Assembly: GCA_016649925.1 (NCBI GenBank)
Contig: JAENWO010000002.1
Location: 1-25,133, forward strand
Reading direction: 5' to 3'
DNA: 25,133 nt
From: Actinomycetales bacterium
GTDB lineage: Bacteria; Actinomycetota; Actinomycetes; Actinomycetales; Beutenbergiaceae
Shown here: positions 9,065 to 16,251 of the stretch, piece after piece
How the letters are laid out: the number at the start of each line of letters is the position of its first letter
Numbering within the stretch: position 1 is the first letter of the stretch
Position numbers and translations under genes: made by a program
The notes under the pieces: model-generated
What the model was told of the DNA's origin: nothing
Database searches by the model: none
The model's input: only the letters and a program-made list of their open reading frames with translations

Positions 9065-9727
9065 GTGAATCGCAGGAGATGGCGCGTGGTGCTTGCGGCG
9101 GCTGTCGCGGTGGGCGCGCTGGGGGCGTGCGACCCGGGCGGCGCCGACCCGCCGTCGACCACTGCGGGCGGACGTGCAGGCGCGGGCTCGGGCACTGCGA
9201 CCGTGCCGCCCGGGCTCCTCGAGTGCGGCAAGCCCACGGACACGGACAAGGGGCTGATGCTCTCCGAGCTCGACCTGAGCACCGCGACGTGGCCGATGCC
9301 GTCCGGGTTCGCCGAGACGTTCCTCTACCACGAGGAGAACCCGGTCGAGGAGGTCGTCAGCACGTGGAGCGCCGAGCCGGTGCCGGCCGTGGACGTCCTC
9401 AACATCGTCAACGTCATCGTCTACACGGGGCTGGACTGGGGTGACCTCGCCGACGACTGCGGGCGGGTCCCGGTCAGCGCCGTGGAGGAGCGGCTCGCCG
9501 GCTACAACAGCCAGATCGGCGCGGAGCCGGTGTCCGAGGCGACGATGACGACGGTCGCCGGGCAACCGGCGATCGAACAGCACATCCACCTGGACGCCTA
9601 CGACTACCACGGGTACTGGTTGTTCTCGCAGGACCAGCTGCTGCACGCATACTGCCAGTGGACGAACGACGAGACGCTCATCGAGGCCGGCTGCGCCGAG
9701 CTGATCCCCTCGATCCAGGTGGGCTAG
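9065..9727 (+). CDS. Secreted lipoprotein, first of a tandem paralogous pair
   Basis: Function unknown. The 220-residue product begins with an Arg-rich n-region (MNRRRW), a short hydrophobic stretch and a lipobox LGAC, with Cys22 as the predicted lipidation site. An Ala/Gly/Thr/Ser-rich linker leads to a globular domain starting at VPPGLLECGK. Four cysteines (ECGK, DDCGRV, YCQW, AGC) are shared with the next gene and could form two disulfides outside the membrane. Other shared blocks are ATMTTVAG, YDYHGYWLFSQ and YTGLxWGDLADDCGRVP. The GTG start has no good Shine-Dalgarno; TAGACA seven bases upstream could be a -10 for a leaderless message. The stop TAG overlaps the GTG of the next gene. I do not recognise the family. 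Confidence 0.82.
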   Translation: MNRRRWRVVLAAAVAVGALGACDPGGADPPSTTAGGRAGAGSGTATVPPGLLECGKPTDTDKGLMLSELDLSTATWPMPSGFAETFLYHEENPVEEVVSTWSAEPVPAVDVLNIVNVIVYTGLDWGDLADDCGRVPVSAVEERLAGYNSQIGAEPVSEATMTTVAGQPAIEQHIHLDAYDYHGYWLFSQDQLLHAYCQWTNDETLIEAGCAELIPSIQVG

Positions 9728-10389
9728 TGCGGCCGGTCCGTGCGGCGGCGCTCGTCGCCGTCCTCCTGCTCGCGGGCTGCGCGAGCGGCGGGGACGACCC
9801 CGAGGTGGGGACGCCGTCATCCACCTCGACTCAAGCCGCGGCGCCCACGGGCACGCCGTCCATCCCACCGGGGCTGCTGGAGTGCGGCAAGCCGCGGGAC
9901 AGGACGGACCTCCAGCTGGCCGACGTGGACCTGACCACAGCGACCTGGTCGCTGCCGTCCGGGTTCAGTGAGACGTTCAGCTACATCGAGGACAACCCGG
10001 TCGAGACCATCTCCAGCACCTGGTACGCCGAGCCGGTGGACCCGCCCCTGCCGACCCTCAACGTGCTCAACGTGATCATCTACACCGGCCTGAACTGGGG
10101 CGACCTCGCCGACGACTGCGGGCGCGTCCCGATCGAGGCGGTCCAGGAAAGGCTCGCGCAGTACCGGGAGCAGATCAACGCCGATCCGCTCTCGGACGCG
10201 ACCATGACGACGGTGGCCGGGATGCCCGCGATCGAGCAGGTCATCGGTCTGGCGCGCTACGACTACCACGGGTACTGGCTGTTCTCCCAGACCCGGCTCC
10301 TGCACGTGTACTGCCAGTGGACAGCCGGGAACCGGGACGCGATCGAGGCGGGCTGCGCCCCCTTGGTGGCAAGCGTCAGCGTCGGCTGA
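9727..10389 (+). CDS. Secreted lipoprotein, second of the tandem pair
   Basis: Function unknown. The product is 220 residues, the same length as its upstream neighbour. A very short signal peptide (MRPVRAAALVAVLLLAGC) ends in a lipobox with Cys18. A Ser/Thr/Ala/Pro linker is followed by the domain beginning IPPGLLECGK. By eye well over half of the domain positions are identical to the first copy, including all four cysteines, so this is a tandem duplication that has since diverged. The GTG at 9727 uses the last base of the preceding TAG stop. AGGTGGG just upstream can serve as ribosome binding site. A longer in-frame start inside the upstream gene would place the signal peptide internally, so I reject it. 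The last residues end 90 bases before a convergent hydrolase gene. Confidence 0.82.
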   Translation: MRPVRAAALVAVLLLAGCASGGDDPEVGTPSSTSTQAAAPTGTPSIPPGLLECGKPRDRTDLQLADVDLTTATWSLPSGFSETFSYIEDNPVETISSTWYAEPVDPPLPTLNVLNVIIYTGLNWGDLADDCGRVPIEAVQERLAQYREQINADPLSDATMTTVAGMPAIEQVIGLARYDYHGYWLFSQTRLLHVYCQWTAGNRDAIEAGCAPLVASVSVG

Positions 10390-10427
10390 CGACCCCCACG
10401 CTTCTGCGTCGCCCCCGCCGATGCCCC

Positions 10428-10463
10428 GCAGGCCCGGTAACGCCCGCGCGCGACCGGGCCTGC
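10428..10463. terminator. Bidirectional hairpin between convergent genes
   Basis: GCAGGCCCGGT (10428-10438) and ACCGGGCCTGC (10453-10463) form a perfect 11-bp stem with a 14-base GC-rich loop. It lies in the 90-base gap between the lipoprotein pair and the oppositely oriented hydrolase, so it can end transcription from both sides. Confidence 0.7.
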
Positions 10464-10479
10464 GAGTACTCCCGTCGGG

Positions 10480-11385
10480 CTACTGCGCGTTCGAGGTACG
10501 GCCTAGCCAGCCGATGATGCGTTCGTTGATCTCCGCGGGTCGCTCGACCAGCATGAAGTGCCCGACGCCGTCGATCAGCTCGGACTCCGAACCGGGGCCG
10601 GCGTAGCCGCGCACTCGCTCGACCTGCTCCGGGGTCACCCCGTGGCATCCGTCGTTGGTCCCGTGCAGGTACAGCGTCGGCTGGGTGACCGAACCTCCCC
10701 AGGCGGCTTCCTGCTCGGACGCCCACTCGGGCGAGCCGAACCGCGTGGGGTCGAACTGGCCCCAGTAGTAGCCGAGGGCGGCCCTGAGGTGGTCGGGGTC
10801 AGCGAGGGCCTCACGGATGTGGACCATGTCCTCGTCGGCCTGATACCCCGGCGACCAGTCGCCCCAGATGTCCTGGATGAAGGCGAAGTCGTCCTGTCGG
10901 ATGCGGTCCTCGATGACGCGTTGCATCTGGAAGTACCAGAAGTAGAAGCTCTTCTTGATCTGCGCGTACGTCCCGAGGTTCTCCCCGAAGATGTCGAAGG
11001 GCGGGATGTTCAGGATGACCGCACGTCCCCATCGGCCGGGCGCGCGACCGAGTGCGCCCCACGCGCCGACCGCACCCCAGTCGTGAGCGATCAGGAGCGC
11101 GTCCGGACCACCGCCGAGAGCCTCGGCGAGGGCGATCTGGTCAGCGACCATCACGCTCGTGTGCACGTGATGGCGCAACGGCGGCAACTCGGTCGGCGCG
11201 AAGCCCCGGACGAACGGGGCGACGGCGTGGAAGCCCGCGTCCGCCAGGGCGGGCAGCAAGTGACGGTAGGTGAACGGTGTGTCCGGAAAGCCGTGCATGC
11301 ACAGGGCCAGGGGCCCGTCGCCAGCTTCCAGATACTCGAACGTGATCCCGTTCGCAGCGACCCTGCCGCGCGTGATCTCGGACAT
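10480..11385 (-). CDS. Alpha/beta hydrolase, epoxide hydrolase / dehalogenase type
   Basis: A 301-residue cytoplasmic alpha/beta-fold hydrolase. The oxyanion motif HGFPD is at residues 31-35. The nucleophile elbow reads AHDWGA with Asp102, which places it with the epoxide hydrolase/haloalkane dehalogenase branch rather than the Ser esterases. The catalytic His is His276 in GVGHFMLVERP, and HGTNDG supplies a candidate acid. A helical cap of about 90 residues rich in Tyr and Trp lies between (FYFWYFQMQR and onward). The start at 11385 is favoured over an upstream in-frame ATG because AAGGAGG lies six bases before it. The gene follows dhaK on the same strand after a 105-base gap and may share its transcript. 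No substrate can be inferred; a link to the sugar genes is not evident from the sequence. Confidence 0.85.
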   Translation of the reverse strand: MSEITRGRVAANGITFEYLEAGDGPLALCMHGFPDTPFTYRHLLPALADAGFHAVAPFVRGFAPTELPPLRHHVHTSVMVADQIALAEALGGGPDALLIAHDWGAVGAWGALGRAPGRWGRAVILNIPPFDIFGENLGTYAQIKKSFYFWYFQMQRVIEDRIRQDDFAFIQDIWGDWSPGYQADEDMVHIREALADPDHLRAALGYYWGQFDPTRFGSPEWASEQEAAWGGSVTQPTLYLHGTNDGCHGVTPEQVERVRGYAGPGSESELIDGVGHFMLVERPAEINERIIGWLGRTSNAQ

Positions 11386-11490
11386 CTTCGCCCTCCTTGT
11401 CGTGACCCGACCCGACATCGACCCTGCCGAGCACGGCTCCCCAGGGTCGAACGAGAGGGCCTCCGGAGCCCACGGACGATCGGATGCGGA

Positions 11491-13197
11491 TCAGGAGATC
11501 CGCTCCGAAGCCGTCGTCAGGATGAGGGCGAGGGAGACCGCACCCGGATCAGCGTGCCCCACGCTGCGTTCGGCGAGCGGGCGGGCCCGCCCGATCCGCG
11601 GGCTCATCGGGGCGGTGGCCTCGGCGCCCTCGGTCGCTCGACCCGCCGCCGCCGACCATGCCGTGGCGAGCGGCTGCCCGCCGCCCACGGACTCCTCGAG
11701 CGCCTCGACGAACGGGAAGAACGCATCGAGCAGCGTCTTGTCGCCCCGCTGCGCCTTGCCGAACGTGAGAACGTGCTCGAGCGCCGCGCGGACCGAGGCG
11801 ACGGCGTCGGCCGCGGCGGTCTGGTCGGTGTCGCTGAGCTGGTCGGCGGCCGCCCGCAGCCCGGTGCCCCACAGGGCGCCGGAGGTGCCACCGGCCTTGT
11901 CGGCCCAGGCGTCGCCCGCCGCGCCGAGCGCGGAGGCGAGACCGGCGCCGGCCTCGACGGCGGCCTTCAGAGCCGCGACCGCAGCGTCCGCTCCCTTCGT
12001 CATGCCACGCCCGTGGTCGCCGTCGCCGGCGATCGCGTCCAGGCGGCCGAGCTCGGCCTCGTTCTCGTGCAGCACCGCGGCGATCTGGTCGGCTGCCTCG
12101 AGGAGGGAACGGGCGGCCGCACGCGAGGCGTCCGAGGCCTCGGCAAAGGTCTGCGTGGAGTCGGTGCTCTGGGCCACGCGCGTGCTCGGCCTGGTCTCGA
12201 CCGTGGTGCCGCGGCGGAAGGCAGAGGTCTGGGTCGGTGCGGTCCAGAGGGTCTCGAGCTCGTCGTCGAGCCAGACGAGCGTGAGGGAGACCCCGGCCAT
12301 GTCGAGGCTCGTGATCAGTTCGCCAACTTCGGGTGCGACGATCGTCAGACCGGCGTCCTTCAGCAGCGGTGCGACGTCGTTCCAGAGGACGAAGAGCTCC
12401 TCGTACTTGGTGGCACCCAGACCGTTGACGATCGCGACCACGCGCCCGCTCGCATCCGCCGGGCGCTCGGCGAGGAGGCGCTCGACGAGCATCCCGGCGA
12501 GCTCGGCGGAGGGCACGATCTCCTGCTCGGCGATGCCCGGCTCGCCATGCACACCCATGCCGACACCCATCTGACCCTCGGGCAGGCCGAAGAGGGGCTC
12601 GTCCGCACCAGGCAGGGTGCAGCCGGCGAATGCGACCGCGAAGGAGATCGTGGCGTCGTTCGCGCGCCGGGCGACGGCGGTGACGGCGTCGAGGTCGTAG
12701 CCGGCCTCGGCTGCGGCACCGGCGATCTTGAAGACCACGAGGTCGCCGGCCGTCCCACGCCGCTTGTGGCGCTCCGCAATGCTCGCGCTCGTGACGTCGT
12801 CGGTCACGGTCACGGTCTTGGCCCGAATGCCCTCGCCGCGCAGACGTTCCTGGGCCAGGTCGAAGTTGAGGACGTCCCCGGCGTAGTTGCCATAGCTGAA
12901 GAACACGCCGGCGCCGCGGTCGGCCGCCTTCGCGACGGAATAGATCTGCTGCGTGGACGGCGAGGCGAAGATGTTCCCGACGACGGCGCCGTCGGCCATG
13001 CCCGGACCGACCCATCCGACGAACGCCGGGTAGTGTCCCGAGCCGCCGCCGATCACGACGGCGACCTTGCCCTCAGGGGTCTCGGTGGAACGGATGGCGC
13101 CTCCGTAGACCGGCTGGACGAGGTCGCTGTGCAGCTGGACGAATCCAGCGAGCATGTCGTCGGCGAACCGGACGGGGTCGTTGTAGACCTTCGTCAT
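11491..13197 (-). CDS. DhaK-DhaL fused ketose kinase (dihydroxyacetone / erythrulose kinase family)
   Basis: An ATP-dependent kinase of the dihydroxyacetone kinase family, 568 residues with both domains fused. The DhaK domain (about 1-330) carries GGGSGHYPAF with His55, Asp108, and the substrate-binding His217 in GVHGEPGI, which forms the hemiaminal with the ketone. The DhaL domain (about 355-568) has DAIAGDGDHGRG with metal ligands Asp386, Asp391 and Asp393, so ATP rather than a PTS protein is the donor. ATG 13197 is preceded by GAAGGAG at eight bases; in-frame codons upstream lack support. It is divergent from the deoR gene. Members of this family phosphorylate D- or L-erythrulose in Mycobacterium smegmatis, and the nearby dehydrogenase and RpiB-type isomerase suggest a similar role, but plain dihydroxyacetone kinase cannot be excluded. 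A 7-bp inverted repeat (11486-11503) spans the stop codon. Confidence 0.9.
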   Translation of the reverse strand: MTKVYNDPVRFADDMLAGFVQLHSDLVQPVYGGAIRSTETPEGKVAVVIGGGSGHYPAFVGWVGPGMADGAVVGNIFASPSTQQIYSVAKAADRGAGVFFSYGNYAGDVLNFDLAQERLRGEGIRAKTVTVTDDVTSASIAERHKRRGTAGDLVVFKIAGAAAEAGYDLDAVTAVARRANDATISFAVAFAGCTLPGADEPLFGLPEGQMGVGMGVHGEPGIAEQEIVPSAELAGMLVERLLAERPADASGRVVAIVNGLGATKYEELFVLWNDVAPLLKDAGLTIVAPEVGELITSLDMAGVSLTLVWLDDELETLWTAPTQTSAFRRGTTVETRPSTRVAQSTDSTQTFAEASDASRAAARSLLEAADQIAAVLHENEAELGRLDAIAGDGDHGRGMTKGADAAVAALKAAVEAGAGLASALGAAGDAWADKAGGTSGALWGTGLRAAADQLSDTDQTAAADAVASVRAALEHVLTFGKAQRGDKTLLDAFFPFVEALEESVGGGQPLATAWSAAAGRATEGAEATAPMSPRIGRARPLAERSVGHADPGAVSLALILTTASERIS

Positions 13198-13529
13198 TGA
13201 AACAACTCCTTCGTTGAGTGTGGCCGGACGCCTCGACCGCGGCGGGGCGGTCGGTGCGTCTCCTCCTGGGTGCCGGTCGGTGGTCGGCACCGACTGTGCT
13301 GTGACCGTTCCGGGTTGGACAACAGCAGTCGGTATCGTCAGGATATACGAAAGATTTCACATATTCCATGACACATCTAACACTTCTTCTGTGAAGTAGG
13401 ATCAGCCCGACAGGCCGCTTCTTCGGAGGATCCCGGCGGTTCGGGGTGTCATGGCCCAAGCGGCGCCCCATGAGTGTGTGGGACGCCGAGATCCGCCGCG
13501 AGGCGGCACCGACGAGAGCGGGAAGAACG
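13198..13529. promoter_or_regulatory. Divergent dhaK / deoR control region
   Basis: This 332-base spacer separates the divergent kinase and regulator genes. It contains a locally AT-rich stretch (about 13340-13400), in contrast to its surroundings. Within it GAAAGATTTCACA (13349-13361) includes a GAAA-GA-TTTC palindrome, and TGTGAAG (13390-13396) is an inverted copy of TTTCACA, 28 bases away. Toward dhaK lie two overlapping, mutually exclusive 7-bp hairpins: GGTGCCG/CGGCACC (13269-13291) and GTCGGTG/CACCGAC (13276-13294). No -35/-10 pair is convincing on either strand. No gene is supported here. Confidence 0.55.
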
Positions 13530-14369
13530 ATGACACGGCAGTCAGAGGCCGAGGGGAAGGGCCCCTTGGCGCGCCAGGAGCGTCTTGTTCGCATGGCGGA
13601 GATGGTGCTCGCTGCCGGCTCGGTCCACATCGAGGACCTGGTGAAGGCCTTCGGTGTCTCCGCGATGACCGTCTACCGGGACATCGCCTCGCTCGAGGAC
13701 AGCGGTGTCGTGCACCGGGCGCGCGGTCTGATCTCCGCGGCCGCGACGTCGCTGAACGAGACGACCTCGCAGTTCCGCCTCACCCAGAACACCGTGGAGA
13801 AAGCGGCGATCGCGGCCCGTGCGCGTCAGTTCGTGCGCCCCGGCAGGTCCGTCATGCTCGACGACTCGTCCTCGGCCTACTGGCTGCTTCAGGAGATCGT
13901 CGATGTCGGTCCGCTGACGATCGTCACGAACTCCCAGCACATCGCCCGCGAGGCCGGCAACCGGCCCGGTATCGAGCTCTTCGTGACCGGGGGCATCTAC
14001 CGGGCGGTGACGGACTCCTTCTACGGCGGCACGACGACATCGGTGATCTCAAACCTGCGCGCCGACGTGTGCTTCCTGTCGGCGACGGCGGTCGGTGGCG
14101 GCAATCTCTACCACCCCTACGAGGAGGTCGTCGACGTCAAGCGCGCGATGCTCGGGGCCGCCGTGCTCAAGGTCCTCCTCGTCGACCACACCAAGTTCGA
14201 ACGACATGCGCTGCACGTCATCGGTCCGGTGAACTGCGTCGACGTCGTCGTCGTCGACGCGCTGACCCGACCCGAGGATCTCGAACCGTTCCGGGCTGCC
14301 GGTGTGCGGGTCGAGATCGCCGAGCCGAACGAGCCGGTCCCGGCGAAGGATGAGTCGACCTGGCACTGA
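13530..14369 (+). CDS. DeoR/GlpR-family transcriptional regulator
   Basis: A 279-residue sugar-phosphate-responsive DNA-binding protein. The N-terminal winged helix-turn-helix reads HIEDLVKAFGVSAMTVYRDI, typical of the family. The C-terminal DeoRC sensor domain (about 90-265) has the expected ISOCOT-like features: VMLDDSSSAY, TIVTNSQHIA, GGIYRAVTDSFYG and VLLVDHTKF. The start at 13530 follows GGGAAG at a good distance; an in-frame ATG at 13446 would add 28 residues lacking similarity to the family. It is divergent from the kinase and convergent with the aldo/keto reductase, so it is the natural local regulator. DeoR proteins usually repress until a phosphorylated sugar binds. Candidate sites lie upstream of dhaK, the aldolase and rpiB. 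Confidence 0.92.
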   Translation: MTRQSEAEGKGPLARQERLVRMAEMVLAAGSVHIEDLVKAFGVSAMTVYRDIASLEDSGVVHRARGLISAAATSLNETTSQFRLTQNTVEKAAIAARARQFVRPGRSVMLDDSSSAYWLLQEIVDVGPLTIVTNSQHIAREAGNRPGIELFVTGGIYRAVTDSFYGGTTTSVISNLRADVCFLSATAVGGGNLYHPYEEVVDVKRAMLGAAVLKVLLVDHTKFERHALHVIGPVNCVDVVVVDALTRPEDLEPFRAAGVRVEIAEPNEPVPAKDESTWH

Positions 14370-14408
14370 ACTGGCGGCGAGGCCGTCACTTCCAGGGGCC
14401 GGCCCGCC

Positions 14409-15239
14409 TCAGAACTCCTCGTCGACGGCGGGATCCTTGCCCAGGCGGCCACTCTCGAGCGTGGCGATGGCGGCCATCTCGGTCTCGGTCAGCTCGAAGT
14501 CGAAGATGTCGAGGTTCTGCTGACGACGTACCTGATCGCCGGACTTCGGGATCGGGTAGGCGCCGAGCTGGTAGATCCAACGCAGTGCCACCTGTGCCGG
14601 CGCGACACCTTGCGCCGCGGCGGCGGCGGCGAGAGGCTCGGCTTCGAGCATCCCCTCGCCGCGTCCCAGAGGGCCCCACGACTGGGTGACCACGCCACGC
14701 TCGGCATTGTCGGCGCGCAGCTGTGGCTGCCCGAACATCGGGTGCAGCTCGATCTGGTTGACGGCCGGCGCGACGCCGGTCTCGGAGATGAGGCGATCGA
14801 TCTGCTCGGTGGAGAAGTTCGAGACGCCGATCGAGCGCACCGCGCCGGTCTCGCGCAGGTGGATGAGTGCCTTCCAAGTCTCCACGTAGAGGTCGAGGCG
14901 GGGGAGTGGCCAGTGGATCAGGTAGCAGTCGACGTACTCCAGGCCGAGGTTGCGCCGCGTGGCCTCGAACGCGCGCAGCGTCTCCTCGTATCCCTGGTCC
15001 CCGCCGCGGACCTTGCTCGTGACCTGGATGTCCTCGCGGGGCAGCCCCGAGCTGACGATGCCCTGTCCCACGCCGGTCTCGTTGTGGTACCGGGCCGCGG
15101 TGTCGAAGAGCCGGTAGCCCAGCTGGGCACTCTCCACGACGGCCGAGCGGACCTGCTCGTCGTTCATCATCCAGGTGCCGAAACCGACCGCGGAGAGCCA
15201 GTTTCCGTCATTGAGCGGGATGCGGGGGACGTTGATCAT
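14409..15239 (-). CDS. Aldo/keto reductase
   Basis: An NADPH-dependent oxidoreductase of the AKR superfamily, 276 residues, close to the AKR5 (2,5-diketogluconate reductase-like) length. The catalytic tetrad is visible: Asp46 and Tyr51 in FDTAARYHNE, Lys76 in VTSKV and His109 in YLIHWPLP. Family signatures VGFGTW, SIGVSNFS, NQIELHP and PIPKSG (cofactor phosphate binding) are all intact. ATG 15239 is preceded by AGGGTGA about six bases upstream; a longer in-frame start would add 44 residues without similarity. It is divergent from the aldolase gene across 211 bases and convergent with deoR, 39 bases apart. In this setting it may interconvert an aldose or ketose and its polyol, but that is inference. 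Confidence 0.9.
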   Translation of the reverse strand: MINVPRIPLNDGNWLSAVGFGTWMMNDEQVRSAVVESAQLGYRLFDTAARYHNETGVGQGIVSSGLPREDIQVTSKVRGGDQGYEETLRAFEATRRNLGLEYVDCYLIHWPLPRLDLYVETWKALIHLRETGAVRSIGVSNFSTEQIDRLISETGVAPAVNQIELHPMFGQPQLRADNAERGVVTQSWGPLGRGEGMLEAEPLAAAAAAQGVAPAQVALRWIYQLGAYPIPKSGDQVRRQQNLDIFDFELTETEMAAIATLESGRLGKDPAVDEEF

Positions 15240-15289
15240 GATCGTCACCCTAACAACGCCGGCGCGGGCCTTCTGGCCTTCGCCCGGGG

Positions 15290-15333
15290 TTGACAGCTTG
15301 TGAGTTTGATTGAGAGACTTCACACGATAAACT
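15290..15333. promoter_or_regulatory. Divergent promoter/operator between reductase and aldolase
   Basis: The 211-base spacer 15240-15450 contains an AT-rich core. TTGATT (15306-15311) and TAAACT (15328-15333) are spaced 16 bases apart and could be -35/-10 for the aldolase operon. Overlapping them, TGTGA (15300-15304) and TTCACA (15319-15324) form an imperfect inverted repeat. The segment GAGAGACTTCACA (15312-15324) matches GAAAGATTTCACA upstream of deoR at 11 of 13 positions. An operator covering the promoter would fit repression by the DeoR protein. The rest of the spacer shows nothing clear. Confidence 0.45.
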
Positions 15334-15450
15334 GATAGAAGTTCCACTTCGATGGTGATACTCGTTCGCATCGTGTCGGGTTGTCGCGACCGGTGCCAGA
15401 CTCATGAACGCCCCCGGAGCAGAACGCAGCCAACCTTCATGGAGGAAGTC

Positions 15451-16251
15451 GTGAGCGGAGTTCAGGTACGTCTGGGCCAGCTGTTCAACCCGGAGAGCGG
15501 GCGTTCGTTCATCACGGCGTTCGACCACGGCACGTCGTTGCCGATGCCGGGATCGGGCAAGCCGATGGAGCTGCTGAAGAAGATCATCGACGGCGGCCCC
15601 GAGGGTGTGCTCGTCGGACCGGGCATCCTCAAGCAGGGCGCGGAGCTCTTCGCGCCGCGGAACGCCCCCGCCCCGGTGCTGCGCGCCGACTGGACCTTCC
15701 TCGACGAGAGCGCCAAGCAGGAGCTCGGTGAGCGCTACCGCGTGCTCACCTCGCCGTCCGAGGCCCTGGCTCTGGGCGCCCAGGCCATCGTCATGTACCT
15801 CATCGGCCGCCCGACCGACGGCGCGATGTTCGCCGACAACGTGGCTGCCGTCGCGAATGCGGCCCACGAGGCGCGCGTCGCGGGCATCCCGCTGATCGTC
15901 GAGGCCACCCTGTGGGGTCTGCGCAATGAGGACCGCAAGGACCCGGCGCACCTGGCCAACATGTGCCGCATCGCCGCCGAGCTCGGCGCCGACGCGATCA
16001 AGACCGAGTACACCGGGGATCCGGCGACGATGACTGAGATCATCGACCTGGTCGGCGACATCCCGGTCTTCACCCTCGGTGGTGCCCGCGACTCCCAGGA
16101 CGCCGTCGCGCAGGCTGCTCAGGGCGCCATCCGCTCCGGCGCGAAGGGCCTGATCTTCGGTCGCAACGTCTGGCAGGCCGACGACGTCGTCGCCACGACG
16201 AAGCAGCTGCTGGCGATCACCCACGGGGACGTCAGCGGTGATGCGCGATGA
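15451..16251 (+). CDS. DhnA/LsrF-type class I aldolase
   Basis: A 266-residue TIM-barrel aldolase of the COG1830 group, which includes class I fructose-bisphosphate aldolase, LsrF and related C-C lyases. FITAFDHGTSLP (Asp25, His26) is the conserved first strand. Lys184 in AIKTEYTGD is the expected Schiff-base lysine. GGARDSQDAVAQAAQGAIRSGAKGLIFGRN is the phosphate-binding end of the barrel. I prefer GTG 15451 because GGAGGAA lies immediately upstream; the ATG at 15439 has no ribosome site. The stop overlaps the dehydrogenase start (ATGA), so the two are translationally coupled. The substrate is not determined by the sequence. A ketose phosphate produced by the local kinases is a reasonable guess. 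Confidence 0.88.
   Translation: MSGVQVRLGQLFNPESGRSFITAFDHGTSLPMPGSGKPMELLKKIIDGGPEGVLVGPGILKQGAELFAPRNAPAPVLRADWTFLDESAKQELGERYRVLTSPSEALALGAQAIVMYLIGRPTDGAMFADNVAAVANAAHEARVAGIPLIVEATLWGLRNEDRKDPAHLANMCRIAAELGADAIKTEYTGDPATMTEIIDLVGDIPVFTLGGARDSQDAVAQAAQGAIRSGAKGLIFGRNVWQADDVVATTKQLLAITHGDVSGDAR

Noticed and set aside
11486..11503. GCGGATC/GATCCGC inverted repeat as a dhaK terminator
   Set aside because: It spans the stop codon with only a four-base loop and no T tail; a terminator role is possible but not supported well enough to list separately.
10558..13200. An 880-codon plus-strand frame opposite the hydrolase and dhaK
   Set aside because: Low-complexity Arg/Gly/Ala-rich translation without domains; both genes on the other strand have intact catalytic motifs and ribosome sites.
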